Notes: generated by a model from the sequence alone, not told the origin. A DNA stretch of 64,000 nt from Cohnella sp. SGD-V74 (GCF_003001675.1 NZ_PVYW01000001.1:1-64000), one strand, 5' to 3'. Shown: positions 31,509 through 40,572, counted from the first letter of the stretch. Made by a program: numbers and translations.

Positions 31509-34004
31509 TCAAAGCATCATTTGCGGATCTACGTCGACGCTGACCTGCACGCCTCCCTTTTTCACCGCATCCGACAGGGAGCCGAGAGTTTCCGCGACGA
31601 GGCGGCTCGCATCCATGTCTCCCCGATATTTTACCATACATTGAAACCTGTAGCGATCTTTCAATCTCGCAATCGGAGAAGCGACCGGCCCGAGCACCTC
31701 CATCGCCGCCGCCCCGCCGTGGTCGAAGTCTCTGCGAATGCCGAGCGCATCCGCTTTGCCGCGCAATCCGGACGCGAATTGCTGACCGATCGACAGCAGC
31801 ATAGGGACCGATTCGTGGGAAAAGGTGACGGAGATCAGGCGGCCGTACGGAGGATAACCGAGCTGCTTGCGCAGCACGAGCGCTCTCTCCGCGAACCCGA
31901 GATAGTCGTGCCCTTGGGCGGACGTGACGGATTCGTGCTCGGGATCGTACGTCTGGATGACGACCTCGCCCGGCAGCTCGTGGCGGCCGGCCCGGCCGGC
32001 CACCTGCGTCAGCAGCTGGAACGTGCGCTCGGATGCGCGGAAGTCCGGCAGGCGCAGCGCGGCGTCCGCAGCCAGCACCCCGACGAGCGTCACGTACGGA
32101 AAATCGAGCCCCTTCGCCACCATCTGCGTGCCGAGCAGCACGTCCGCCCGGCGCTCGCGGAATTCGGACAGCCAGCGCTCGTGCGAGCCTTTTTCCGTCG
32201 TCGTGTCCACGTCCATCCGAATGACGCGAATGCCCGGAAACGTCGCGGCCAGCGCCTCCTCCACCTTCTGCGTCCCCGTCCCGAAAAAGCGGATGTGCGG
32301 ACTCTCGCAGCTTGGGCAAGTTTTCGGTTCGCCTTCCGAGTAGCCGCAGTAGTGGCAGCGCAGGTTTTGCGAGCCGCGGTGGTAGGTCAGCGAAATTTCG
32401 CAGTGGGGGCACGCGGCCGTATAGCCGCAGGACCGGCACATGACGAACGTCGCGTATCCTCTCCGGTTCAGCAGCAGCACCATCTGCTCCTGCTTCTCCA
32501 GCCGGCTGCGAATGGCGTCGGCCAGCATCCGGCTGAACATCGCCCGGTTGCCCAGCTTCAGCTCCTCGCGCATGTCGACGACATGGACGCGGGGCAACGG
32601 CCGGTTCGCCACCCGTTCCGGCAAGGCGATATAGGCCGTCTCCCCGAGCGCCGTCTCTCTTCCTTCATAGACGGCCGCTTCATAGGTTTCGAGAGCGGGA
32701 GTCGCCGAGCCGAGCACGACGACGGCGTTATGGAGCCGCGCCCGCTCGATGGCGACGTCGCGCGCGTGATACTTCGGGCTCTCCTCCTGCTTGTAGGACG
32801 TTTCGTGTTCTTCGTCGATGACGATCAGTCCGATGCTCGTAAAAGGGGCGAAAATCGCCGACCGCGCCCCGACCGCCACCTGCGCCCTTCCTTCGCGGAT
32901 TTTGCGCCATTCGTCGTAGCGTTCCCCGTGCGACAGCCGGCTGTGAAGCACGGCCACCCGCGCGCCGAACCGGCTCTTGAACCGCTCGACCATCTGCGGC
33001 GTCAGCGCAATCTCCGGGACGAGCACGATCGCTTCGCGCCGCGAATCGAGGCAGCGCTGAATCGCCTGCAAATAAATTTCCGTCTTGCCGCTCCCCGTCA
33101 CGCCGTGCAGCAGGAACGTGCGGCTGACCCGCGCGTCCAGCGCCTCGCGAATCGGCGCCAAAGCCGTCTCCTGCTTCGGCGTCAGCCGCATCGGAGCGCT
33201 GGCCGGAAAGTCGCGGTCCGCATACGGGTCCCGATCCTCCGTCACGGGCCGGATCTCGACCAGCCCCCGTTCCTCCAGCGAACGGATCGTGCCGGACGTC
33301 GTCCCCAGCGTCTCCGCCAGCTTCGCGAGCGGAACCGGTTCGTTATGCTCCGCCAGGTAAGCCGCCAGCTCGCGCTGCTTGCCCGCTCGCGCCGGAATCG
33401 ACCCGGCCGCCTCCAGCAGACGCTCCGTCTCGACCGGAAACACCGTCAGCACCGTCTTCACCGATAACTGGTCCTCGACGCGCTGCCGCTCCTCCAGTCG
33501 GCCTTCTCGCAGCCATTGCTTCAGCAGCGTCCCCTGATCGGGATACTGCTGAAGCAGCGAGGCGAGCTTAAGCGGCTTGCCTTTGCCCAGCGCAAGCAAA
33601 AGACCGCCGCTCAGGGCGATCTCCGCATCGGACCAGACCGCTCCGGCGGCCTGCTGCACATATTTCTCCACCCGTCCCTTGAGCGCAGCGGGCAGCATCG
33701 CCTGCAAAGCGACGGTTAACGGACAGAGCCACCTGCGACTGATCCATTCTCCAAGCGCCACCAGCTCGGCGGACAGCGGAGGCATCGCGTCGAGCACTTC
33801 CTCCAACGGCTTCAGCTTCCCTCGCTCGACCTCGGCGTCGTCGCCCATCCCGGTCACGATGCCTTGAAGCTTGCGCGGCCCGAACGGCACCGCCACCCGG
33901 CTGCCGACTTCGACCCACTCGCGCAGCCGATCCGGAATCGCATAATCGAACGTCCGGTCGGTGTCCCGGCTCGGAACGTCCACGATCACTCTGGCTACCC
34001 TCAT
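31509..34004 (-). CDS. priA: Primosomal protein N' (replication restart helicase PriA)
   Basis: An 831-residue PriA that reloads the replisome at stalled forks. The order is the N-terminal DNA-binding domain (RVARVIVDVPSRDTDRTFDY), Walker A HGVTGSGKTEIYLQ, VIDEEHETSYKQEE, the zinc-binding cysteines (CRSCGYTAACPHC and later CHYCGY, CPSC) and motif VI (AGRAGRHELPG). The ATG at 34004 overlaps the coaBC stop by four bases. An open stretch further upstream is only the coaBC shadow. Confidence 0.97.
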   Translation of the reverse strand: MRVARVIVDVPSRDTDRTFDYAIPDRLREWVEVGSRVAVPFGPRKLQGIVTGMGDDAEVERGKLKPLEEVLDAMPPLSAELVALGEWISRRWLCPLTVALQAMLPAALKGRVEKYVQQAAGAVWSDAEIALSGGLLLALGKGKPLKLASLLQQYPDQGTLLKQWLREGRLEERQRVEDQLSVKTVLTVFPVETERLLEAAGSIPARAGKQRELAAYLAEHNEPVPLAKLAETLGTTSGTIRSLEERGLVEIRPVTEDRDPYADRDFPASAPMRLTPKQETALAPIREALDARVSRTFLLHGVTGSGKTEIYLQAIQRCLDSRREAIVLVPEIALTPQMVERFKSRFGARVAVLHSRLSHGERYDEWRKIREGRAQVAVGARSAIFAPFTSIGLIVIDEEHETSYKQEESPKYHARDVAIERARLHNAVVVLGSATPALETYEAAVYEGRETALGETAYIALPERVANRPLPRVHVVDMREELKLGNRAMFSRMLADAIRSRLEKQEQMVLLLNRRGYATFVMCRSCGYTAACPHCEISLTYHRGSQNLRCHYCGYSEGEPKTCPSCESPHIRFFGTGTQKVEEALAATFPGIRVIRMDVDTTTEKGSHERWLSEFRERRADVLLGTQMVAKGLDFPYVTLVGVLAADAALRLPDFRASERTFQLLTQVAGRAGRHELPGEVVIQTYDPEHESVTSAQGHDYLGFAERALVLRKQLGYPPYGRLISVTFSHESVPMLLSIGQQFASGLRGKADALGIRRDFDHGGAAAMEVLGPVASPIARLKDRYRFQCMVKYRGDMDASRLVAETLGSLSDAVKKGGVQVSVDVDPQMML

Positions 34005-35230
34005 CGATTCGCCGACCCTCTCCCCGCGTCCTGGACGATGTCGAGCAGCCGCTCGGCGACGGCTCTCTTCGCCATTTGCGGCAGATGCTCGGCGAAGCCG
34101 CCGCGTCCGTACACGCTGACAATATTCGTCTCCGTGCCGAAGCCCGCTCCCGCCTCGGCCACGTTGTTGGCGACGATCAGGTCGCACTTCTTGCGCGCCA
34201 GCTTGTCCAGCACGTGCTTCTCCACGTCCGTCGTCTCCGCCGCGAAGCCGACGATGAAGGGGCCGCCTCCGCGCGCTTCCTTCCATTCCCCGATCTCCTG
34301 CAAAATGTCGGGATTGCGGACGAGATCCAACGTAAACGAATCCGACGTTTTCTTGATTTTCTGATCCGCGCGGCTGGCAGGCCGGTAGTCGGCCACGGCA
34401 GCCGCCTTGATCACCACGTCCGTCCCGTCCAGCCGGCTCAACACCTCGTCCCGCATTCGCAGCGCCGAATCCGTTCGAATCACGTTCACCCCATGAGGAG
34501 GCTCCGCCTCCGTCCTGCCGCACACGAGCGTAACCTCCGCTCCGCGGTCACGGGCGGCCTCCGCGATGGCGAACCCCATTTTTCCCGACGAGTCGTTCGT
34601 AATGTAGCGCACGGGATCGATCCGCTCGACCGTCCCCCCCGCCGTAATCAGCACCCGCTGCCCGGCCAGCGGCTTGGGGCCGACCAGCTTCGCCACGACG
34701 GCGTCCACGATCTCGTCCGGCTCCGCCAGCCTGCCTTTGCCGACGTAGCCGCACGCCAATTGGCCGGTCCCCGGCTCCACGAAATATACGCCGCGCGAGG
34801 CCAGCTTGTTCACGTTGTCGATGACCGCCGGATGCTCCCACATATGTACGTTCATCGCCGGCGCGATCAGCAGCGGAGCCGTCGTCGCCAGCAGCGTCGT
34901 GCTGAGCATATCGTCCGCCAAACCGTTGGCGAGCTTGGACAGCATGTTGGCCGTCGCCGGAGCCACGACCGCGAGATCCGCGGAGTCGGCCCAGTCGATA
35001 TGCTGCACGATCGCGGCGTCGCGCTCGTCGAACACGTCCGTCGCCACGGGATGACGGGTCAGCGTCTGCAGCGTCAACGGCGTAATGAACTTCGTCGCCC
35101 CTTCGGTCATCATGACGCGGACCGACGCCCCCAGGCCGACCAGACGGCTGCACAGAGTCGCCGCCTTGTATGCCGCGATGCCTCCCGTTACGCCTACCAG
35201 TATCGTTTTGCCCGTAAGCGGCTTGCTCAT
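34001..35230 (-). CDS. coaBC: Bifunctional phosphopantothenoylcysteine decarboxylase/phosphopantothenate-cysteine ligase
   Basis: A 409-residue enzyme for two steps of coenzyme A synthesis. The N-terminal flavin-dependent CoaC half has ILVGVTGGIAAYKAATL, VAPATANMLSKLANGLADD, PAMNVHMWEHPA and the catalytic Cys in GQLACGYVGKGRLAEP. The C-terminal CoaB half has ITAGGTVERIDPVRYITN, SSGKMGFAIAEAA and AAVADYRPASRADQKIKK. GGGAGGGG precedes the start at 35230. It is coupled to priA, and a 166-bp repeat separates it from rpoZ. Confidence 0.97.
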   Translation of the reverse strand: MSKPLTGKTILVGVTGGIAAYKAATLCSRLVGLGASVRVMMTEGATKFITPLTLQTLTRHPVATDVFDERDAAIVQHIDWADSADLAVVAPATANMLSKLANGLADDMLSTTLLATTAPLLIAPAMNVHMWEHPAVIDNVNKLASRGVYFVEPGTGQLACGYVGKGRLAEPDEIVDAVVAKLVGPKPLAGQRVLITAGGTVERIDPVRYITNDSSGKMGFAIAEAARDRGAEVTLVCGRTEAEPPHGVNVIRTDSALRMRDEVLSRLDGTDVVIKAAAVADYRPASRADQKIKKTSDSFTLDLVRNPDILQEIGEWKEARGGGPFIVGFAAETTDVEKHVLDKLARKKCDLIVANNVAEAGAGFGTETNIVSVYGRGGFAEHLPQMAKRAVAERLLDIVQDAGRGSANR

Positions 35231-35256
35231 GGATTCCCCTCCCACAGTCTTGAAGC

Positions 35257-35422
35257 CTAGGGCGTGTATGCAAACCCGCTCAGAGGCATCTATCACCGCC
35301 TTTACGCCCCTTGCTTCGTCACTTTTGCTTGACGTACCCCGGTACGCCTTCACAAAAGTTCCTGGCATGGAACGAAAATTCAGCAACATCTGCTGTCCTC
35401 GGAGATTGCATACACGCCCTAG
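35257..35422. repeat. 166-bp element with terminal inverted repeats CTAGGGCGTGTATGCA
   Basis: The left end CTAGGGCGTGTATGCAAAC (35257-35275) and the right end TTGCATACACGCCCTAG (35406-35422) are inverted copies. The inside has a second hairpin around CGTACC-CC-GGTACG with CTTTTG/CAAAAG flanks, so the whole could fold as one long stem. It is inserted between coaBC and rpoZ. The same end sequence occurs as a bare palindrome at 60384-60419. It is non-coding and MITE-like. Confidence 0.88.
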
Positions 35423-35488
35423 AAAAAAAACAACCGCGCGGGTTGTCTTTCCTTCTTGTTCCGTATCCGGTTGCTTGTTGCCGACTTG

Positions 35489-35707
35489 CTATTCCCCGGC
35501 TGCGACAGCCGGCTTGAGGTGCTCGACTTTGATCGCTTCCTGGTAGATCTCTTCGAGCGCCACGCCTACCTGCTTGTGGGACTTCGGAGCGCCGAGATTG
35601 CACATGACGCCTTCGCGCAAGTTGCGCGCCCGCTTGGCGGCGGCCACGACGAGCGTATATTTGCTGTCGACCTTCTTCACCAATTCATCAATGGATGGAT
35701 ATAGCAT
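35489..35707 (-). CDS. rpoZ: DNA-directed RNA polymerase subunit omega
   Basis: A 72-residue omega subunit that assists RNA polymerase assembly. The sequence MLYPSIDELVKKVDSKYTL followed by VVAAAKRARNLREG is typical, and VGVALEEIYQEAIKV ends the conserved part. The ATG at 35707 is chosen by homology and an AGAGGTG upstream; a longer frame overlaps gmk out of frame. It lies 16 bases after gmk, in the gmk-rpoZ-coaBC order. Confidence 0.96.
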   Translation of the reverse strand: MLYPSIDELVKKVDSKYTLVVAAAKRARNLREGVMCNLGAPKSHKQVGVALEEIYQEAIKVEHLKPAVAAGE

Positions 35708-35723
35708 GCCATTCACCTCTTCT

Positions 35724-36350
35724 TTAGACGTTGTCCGCGGTTTTGAGCGTCTCGAACTGCTCGAACAGTTCCCCGAGAAAACGCTCCCGCTTGCAGTGCT
35801 CCGCCGTAATGATCGAGCCGATGCGGCTGCAGGCCAGATCGATCTCGTCGTTGACGACGGCATAATCGTAATGGTGCAGCAGATTCATCTCTTCGACCGC
35901 CACCGACAGCCGATGATCGATCGTCGCCTGGGACTCCGTGCCCCGACCGACGATTCTCTGTTTCAGCTCGTTAAGCGACGGAGGCATGAGGAAAATAAAG
36001 ACGCCCTCTGGGAACTTCTCCCTCACCTTGATGGCACCCTGCACTTCGATCTCCAAAATGATGTCCTTGCCTTCCGCCAGCGTCTTCTCCACGAACTCCC
36101 GCGGAGTGCCGTAGTAGTTGCCGACGTATTCCGCATACTCCAGAAGCGCGTCCGTCTCGATCATTCGCTTGAACTGCTCATGCGTCTTGAAGAAGTAGTT
36201 GACGCCGTCCTGCTCGCCTTCGCGGGGAGAGCGGGTCGTCGCCGACACGGAGTACACGAGCCCGGGAAGCTTGCCTCGCAGCGCGGAGCATACCGTTCCT
36301 TTGCCGACGCCCGAAGGGCCGGATAATACGAATAAAATCCCTTTGTTCAT
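35724..36350 (-). CDS. gmk: Guanylate kinase
   Basis: A 208-residue enzyme that phosphorylates GMP to GDP. It has the P-loop [13 protein letters not shown], the GMP-binding [19 protein letters not shown] and [19 protein letters not shown]. The ATG at 36350 is followed by [10 protein letters not shown]. An alternative ATG at 36371 overlaps the remA stop and adds seven residues. It is in one unit with remA and rpoZ. Confidence 0.97.
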   Translation of the reverse strand: MNKGILFVLSGPSGVGKGTVCSALRGKLPGLVYSVSATTRSPREGEQDGVNYFFKTHEQFKRMIETDALLEYAEYVGNYYGTPREFVEKTLAEGKDIILEIEVQGAIKVREKFPEGVFIFLMPPSLNELKQRIVGRGTESQATIDHRLSVAVEEMNLLHHYDYAVVNDEIDLACSRIGSIITAEHCKRERFLGELFEQFETLKTADNV

Positions 36351-36363
36351 CGTGTTCCCCAAT

Positions 36364-36624
36364 TCATTCATCGTGTTCGTCGTCTTTGGTAGACAACCGG
36401 TGCGCAACCGTCTCCGGCTGAACGGCCGACAAAATCACGTGATCGCTGTCCGTAATGATGACCGCGCGCGTGCGGCGGCCGTAGGTCGCGTCGATCAGCA
36501 TGTGCCTGTCCCGCGCCTCCTGGATGATCCTCTTGATCGGAGCCGATTCCGGGCTCACGATAGAAATAATCCGATTCGCGGACACGATATTGCCGAATCC
36601 GATATTGATCAGCTTGATCGCCAT
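36364..36624 (-). CDS. remA: Extracellular matrix regulator RemA (DUF370)
   Basis: An 86-residue DNA-binding regulator, in B. subtilis an activator of biofilm-matrix and osmoprotection genes. The sequence [20 protein letters not shown] and [20 protein letters not shown] match the family, including the Arg-rich DNA-contact region. The start at 36624 is the family start; upstream codons are not conserved. It is first in the remA-gmk-rpoZ unit. yicC/yloC, usually just upstream, is missing here. Confidence 0.96.
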   Translation of the reverse strand: MAIKLINIGFGNIVSANRIISIVSPESAPIKRIIQEARDRHMLIDATYGRRTRAVIITDSDHVILSAVQPETVAHRLSTKDDEHDE

Positions 36625-36765
36625 GGTATGCACTTTCCCCCCGGTCATTCCTACCACACAGGTGCGGCCGGCACCCGAACCGTCGCTTCCAGTGTTGCCA
36701 GAAGCGGCCCGCCGCATACTGAAGGCCGATAATGCCCTGTTTTATACATCTATCGATTATTGCCT

Positions 36766-36794
36766 ATTGTACTTCAAATCCCCTGGGGGGACAA
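36766..36794 (-). promoter_or_regulatory. SigmaA promoter upstream of remA
   Basis: TTGTCC (36789-36794), 17 bases, TACAAT (36766-36771) on the minus strand, about 140 bases before the remA start and just after the stop of the methyltransferase gene. Confidence 0.5.
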
Positions 36795-36808
36795 GAGGAA
36801 CTAAAGGC

Positions 36809-38686
36809 TTAATTAGCGGGATTCCGATTCAGGCTCGGACTCTTGGAACGGACGTATTCCGTCAAGGAAACGGTCATCTCGTAAGCCATGAACGGAGTCA
36901 TCAGATAGATGCCGTTAAAATGGGCCATCGCGACGTCCAGCAGCTCTTCGGCGATCTTCACGCCTTCGGCGCGGCCGGCGGCGCCTTCCAGTCCGCTCAT
37001 TCGCTGGCGAACCGAATCGGAGAGCTGGATGCCCGGAACCTCGTTGTGCAAATATTCGGCGTTGCGCCCGCTCGCGAGCGGGAAAATGCCGAGGAAAATC
37101 GGGACTGTCAAATGTTTGGTCGATTCCGCGATCTGCACGATCAGTTCAGGGTCGTACACCGGCTGGGTCATAATGTAGTCGGCTCCTGCCGATATTTTGC
37201 GCTCCAGCCGCTGCACCGCTTTATCCAGATGCTTGACGTTCGGGTTAAAAGCCGCGCCGACGACGAACTTCGCCTTCTGCTTGAGCGGCTTGCCCGAGAA
37301 GGCGATCCCTTCGTTGAGCTGCTTGATCATGCGAATGATTTCGAATGAGGTCAGGTCGTACACCGAGCTGGAGCCGGGCAAATCCCCGAACTTGGCCGGG
37401 TCTCCGGTCACCGCCAGCACGTGGTCGATGCCGAGCGCGTCGAAGCCCATCATATGCGACTGCGTGCCGATCAGGTTGCGGTCGCGGCAGGCGATATGGG
37501 CGAGAGGCTTGATGCCGACCCGCTCCTTCAGCAGCGCGGCCAAGGCCAAGTTGCTCATGCGGGTGACGGCCAGCGAATTGTCCGCCATCGTCAAGGCGTC
37601 GGCTTTCGCATCCTTCAACGCCTGCGCGCCCGCCATAAACTTCGTGATATCCAGATCGCGAGGCGGGTCCAGCTCGACGATGATCGTGTGGCGTTCGCGC
37701 ACGAGATCGACGATACTCGGCTCGGCATCATGCGTCGGCGGCTCGACTGGCGCAGGAGCCGCTTCGACGATGACCGCCGGGCTCTCGGCCGGAGCCGGAG
37801 CGGCCGACTGCTCGGCCGGCAAATACCCTTGCAGCGCCTTGGCGATCTCCGCGATATGCTCCGGCGTCGTTCCGCAGCAGCCCCCGATCAGCTTCGCTCC
37901 CGCGTCTGCGAACCGGAGAGCCGACGCTCCGAAATATTCCGGCGTCGCCGAGTAGACGACTTTGCCGTCGACGTAATCCGGAATGCCCGCGTTCGGGAAG
38001 ACGCTCAGCGGCAAGCTCAGGTCCGCCGGAATCGTCTCCAGCGCGCGGAGAATGCCCGTCGGACCGCTGCGGCAGTTAAAGCCGATCACGTCCGCGCCTT
38101 CTCCCTTCAGCCGGCGAAACGCTTCGGCCAGCGGAATGCCGTCGTGCGTTCTCTCCGGGTCCTCGACCGCGAATTGGCAGATGACGCTGATATCGCTCTT
38201 CTTGCGGATCAGCGTCAAGGCCAGCGACAGCTCCTCGAGGTCGAAGAACGTTTCCAGCAGCAAGCCGTCTACCCCGGAGGAGAGCAGCACGCCGATCTGC
38301 TCCTCGAAGTCGCGCTTCACGATCGCCGTTCGGATGTTCTTGCCCGCTCCTCCCCGCACCGCTCCGATCGATCCGACGACGTACACGCCGTCTCCGACCG
38401 CTTTGCGAGCGAGGGCGACGCCAGCGGCATTGATCTCCTCGACCTTCTTCTCCAGACCATAGCGGGCCAGCTTGTTCTGCTGCGCGGAATACGTATTCGT
38501 CTCAATGATCTGCGCTCCGGCCGCCGCGTATTGCCGATGCACGTCCGCGATGACGTCCGGCTTCAGCAGATTAAACTCCTCGAACGATACGCCGACCGGC
38601 AATCCGAGTTGATATAAATAAGTCGCCATTGCGCCGTCGCCGACAAGCGGCTTGCGGGCGAGGGCCGTGCGTAAATCGGGTTTCAT
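36809..38686 (-). CDS. Bifunctional homocysteine S-methyltransferase / methylenetetrahydrofolate reductase (YitJ-like)
   Basis: About 625 residues in two halves. Residues 1-~290 form a zinc-dependent homocysteine S-methyltransferase (GDGAMATYLYQLGLPVG, IIETNTYSAQQNKLARYG, VIGFNCRSGPTGI and the Zn-binding LIGGCCGTTPEHI). A linker of Ala/Pro/Glu repeats follows, then an MTHFR domain (TIIVELDPPRD, LAHIACRDRNLIGTQSHMMG, DYIMTQPVYDPELI). This is the YitJ arrangement that makes methyl-folate and methylates homocysteine. No SAM riboswitch is seen upstream; a repeat element lies there instead. Starts at 38686, 38698 and 38707 are all possible. Confidence 0.92.
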   Translation of the reverse strand: MKPDLRTALARKPLVGDGAMATYLYQLGLPVGVSFEEFNLLKPDVIADVHRQYAAAGAQIIETNTYSAQQNKLARYGLEKKVEEINAAGVALARKAVGDGVYVVGSIGAVRGGAGKNIRTAIVKRDFEEQIGVLLSSGVDGLLLETFFDLEELSLALTLIRKKSDISVICQFAVEDPERTHDGIPLAEAFRRLKGEGADVIGFNCRSGPTGILRALETIPADLSLPLSVFPNAGIPDYVDGKVVYSATPEYFGASALRFADAGAKLIGGCCGTTPEHIAEIAKALQGYLPAEQSAAPAPAESPAVIVEAAPAPVEPPTHDAEPSIVDLVRERHTIIVELDPPRDLDITKFMAGAQALKDAKADALTMADNSLAVTRMSNLALAALLKERVGIKPLAHIACRDRNLIGTQSHMMGFDALGIDHVLAVTGDPAKFGDLPGSSSVYDLTSFEIIRMIKQLNEGIAFSGKPLKQKAKFVVGAAFNPNVKHLDKAVQRLERKISAGADYIMTQPVYDPELIVQIAESTKHLTVPIFLGIFPLASGRNAEYLHNEVPGIQLSDSVRQRMSGLEGAAGRAEGVKIAEELLDVAMAHFNGIYLMTPFMAYEMTVSLTEYVRSKSPSLNRNPAN

Positions 38687-38717
38687 CCAGCTTCCCATCC
38701 ATTCCATATAAGAGGTT

Positions 38718-38885
38718 GTTCAAAAAAGTCCGATTTTGATCACGAAGTCTCTCGGGAAGCAGACTCGACATCGAATCTTGAATTCAGCCGGTTCTTCCGG
38801 TGCTCACGTAGCTTCCACTACGCTCCGCTCCTCATACCCGGTCTTCATCCAACCTTCTCGGTGCTGAAAACCGGACTTTTTGAAC
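38718..38885 (-). repeat. ~170-bp inverted-repeat (MITE-like) element, full copy
   Basis: The ends GTTCAAAAAAGTCCGATTTT and AAAACCGGACTTTTTGAAC are inverted repeats with two differences. Read on the minus strand it aligns along its whole length with 31333-31502, sharing CAGCACCGAGAAGGTTGG, GGAGCGTAG, CTACGTGAG, AAGATTCGATG and CTTCGTGATCAAAA. It sits 31 bases upstream of the methyltransferase start. Confidence 0.87.
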
Positions 38886-38939
38886 ACGCATTAATATAAA
38901 GTATCCTTAATGTAGCATAATTTTCATCCCGGGAAAATG

Positions 38940-38968
38940 GAAAAACCCGACCATATTCGATCGGGTTG
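38940..38968 (-). terminator. Rho-independent terminator of the MFS gene
   Basis: AACCCGA pairs with TCGGGTT, followed by TTTCC on the minus strand, 16 bases after the MFS stop. Confidence 0.75.
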
Positions 38969-38983
38969 AGCGGAATTTTCATT

Positions 38984-40201
38984 TTAGCGGGATGCGGCGT
39001 CGGATTGGGGAACGGCCAGCGCGGCGGGTTGCAGTTCGTCGGCCTTCTGCTCGGCGCCGCGTCCGATGCGGAAGGAAGCGGCCGCCAGCACCGCCGCGGC
39101 GGCGACGGCGAGCGCGCCCAGCCAGCTTACCGCCGACAGCGATACGCCGCTGACGATCGCGCCGCCGATGCCGGCTCCCGCGGCCATCGCGAGCTGCAGC
39201 ATGGAGGAGTTAAGGCTCAGCATGATGCCCGAAGCGCCCGGCGCAAGCGTCAGCAGGTAATATTGCTGCGTCGGCCCCGACGACCACGCGGAGAACGCCC
39301 ACAGCATAAGCAGCGGGAACATCAGCGCCGCTGAATGGGAGAACGCGGAGAGCAGCAGCAGGACGGCGGCGTGCAGCAGCATTCCTCCGAGCAGCGTCCG
39401 CTTGATGCCCCATTTGTCGGAGCTGAAGCCGCCGAGCTTGGAGCCGATCAGGCTGGCGATCCCGAACGCGAACAGACCGATGCTGACCGCGCGTTCGCTC
39501 ATTCCCGTAATCGACAGCAGAAACGGGGAGATGTATGTGTACATGATGGAATAGCCGAAGATCCAGAAGAACGTCACCGACAACGCCACCGCGATTCGCG
39601 GACTGCGCAGCAGCGCAAGTTGCGATCGGATTGGCACGGGCGCTTCTCCCTCGGACTCCGGAATCGCCCGCACGATGGCGAGCGCGCCGAGCAAGCTCAG
39701 CGCCCCGATGCCTGCGAAGATCAGCTTCCAATCATACGAGGCGGCGATTACCCGGCCGAGCGGCACGCCCACGATCAGCGACGTGCTGAACCCCATCACC
39801 AGCGTGGCGATGGCGCTGCCCTGCTTGCCTGCAGGGGCCAGCTTGGAGGCGACCGTCAGCGAGGCGACGACGAACACCCCGGTGCCGAGCGCCAGTACAA
39901 TGCGCGAAATCATCAATACGGCATAGTTGGGGGACAGAACCGCGATGACGTTGCCGACGATGAACAGACCCAGCGCGCCGAGCATCAGCTTCTTCCGCCC
40001 GACTCTGGCCGTAGCGGCCATGACGACGGGCGTTCCGAACGCGAAAGCGAGGGAGAAGACGGTGATGAGCTGCCCCGCCGCGGCGATCGACACTCCTACG
40101 TCTCCCGCGACCCGGTCCAAAATGCCCGCGATAATATTCTCCGACGTTCCGACGAGAAAACTGACGATGGCCAGTAAATAAATTTTCCATGAATTCGGCA
40201 T
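38984..40201 (-). CDS. MFS transporter, sugar/drug efflux type
   Basis: A 405-residue major facilitator with 12 predicted membrane spans, of the AraJ/YdhP efflux group. Seen are FLVGTSENIIAGILDRVAGD in the first helix, ATARVGRKKLMLGALG (the RxGRK loop between helices 2 and 3) and GVPLGRVIAASYDWKLIF. It lies 65 bases after an arsR gene, with a perfect inverted repeat between them, so its expression is probably controlled by that repressor. The substrate is unknown. Confidence 0.88.
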   Translation of the reverse strand: MPNSWKIYLLAIVSFLVGTSENIIAGILDRVAGDVGVSIAAAGQLITVFSLAFAFGTPVVMAATARVGRKKLMLGALGLFIVGNVIAVLSPNYAVLMISRIVLALGTGVFVVASLTVASKLAPAGKQGSAIATLVMGFSTSLIVGVPLGRVIAASYDWKLIFAGIGALSLLGALAIVRAIPESEGEAPVPIRSQLALLRSPRIAVALSVTFFWIFGYSIMYTYISPFLLSITGMSERAVSIGLFAFGIASLIGSKLGGFSSDKWGIKRTLLGGMLLHAAVLLLLSAFSHSAALMFPLLMLWAFSAWSSGPTQQYYLLTLAPGASGIMLSLNSSMLQLAMAAGAGIGGAIVSGVSLSAVSWLGALAVAAAAVLAAASFRIGRGAEQKADELQPAALAVPQSDAASR

Positions 40202-40224
40202 GCTTCCGCATTCCCTCCCGTTTA

Positions 40225-40252
40225 ATTTCTATATTTCTAAAAATATAGAAAT
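40225..40252. promoter_or_regulatory. Inverted repeat, probable ArsR operator (MFS side)
   Basis: ATTTCTATATTT and AAATATAGAAAT form a perfect 12-base inverted repeat around CTAA, between the arsR stop and the MFS start. A related palindrome lies upstream of arsR at 40573-40592. Confidence 0.65.
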
Positions 40253-40266
40253 ATTCTCGAAAAAAA

Positions 40267-40551
40267 TTACTTCAACAAATAGGGCGCGTACTTCTGCGCC
40301 ATATCGCGGTTTACGCTATAGAAAATATACGTGCCGTCCTTGCGCAAGTTCAGCAGGCCGCAGTCGGTGAGCTGCTTCAGATGGTGCGACAGCGTAGAGC
40401 CGGCCACGGATTCCAGCTTGCCGCCAATATCGGAGCAGCACAGATTGTTCTCCCCGTCCGCGAGCAGCAGCGCGATCTTCAGCCTCGTCGGCTCTCCGAG
40501 CGCTTTGTACACCTTCACCGCTTGCCCGACATCCTTGTTGTCCGCGTCCAT
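40267..40551 (-). CDS. ArsR/SmtB-family transcriptional repressor
   Basis: A 94-residue winged helix protein with KALGEPTRLKIALLLADGE, a recognition helix VAGSTLSHHLKQLTDCGLL and the wing KDGTYIFYSVN. A Cys-Cys pair (NNLCCSD) sits before the recognition helix and another Cys (DCG) within it, which could sense metals or thiols, but no canonical ELCVCDL site is present. Two similar palindromes flank the gene, so it probably represses itself and the MFS gene. The effector is unknown. Confidence 0.88.
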   Translation of the reverse strand: MDADNKDVGQAVKVYKALGEPTRLKIALLLADGENNLCCSDIGGKLESVAGSTLSHHLKQLTDCGLLNLRKDGTYIFYSVNRDMAQKYAPYLLK

Positions 40552-40572
40552 CCTTTCTCACCTCGGCCCTAT

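Noticed and set aside
31509..34523. Longer priA frame starting at 34523
   Set aside because: The extra 173 codons overlap coaBC out of frame; the ATG at 34004 gives the standard PriA N-terminus and an ATGA overlap.
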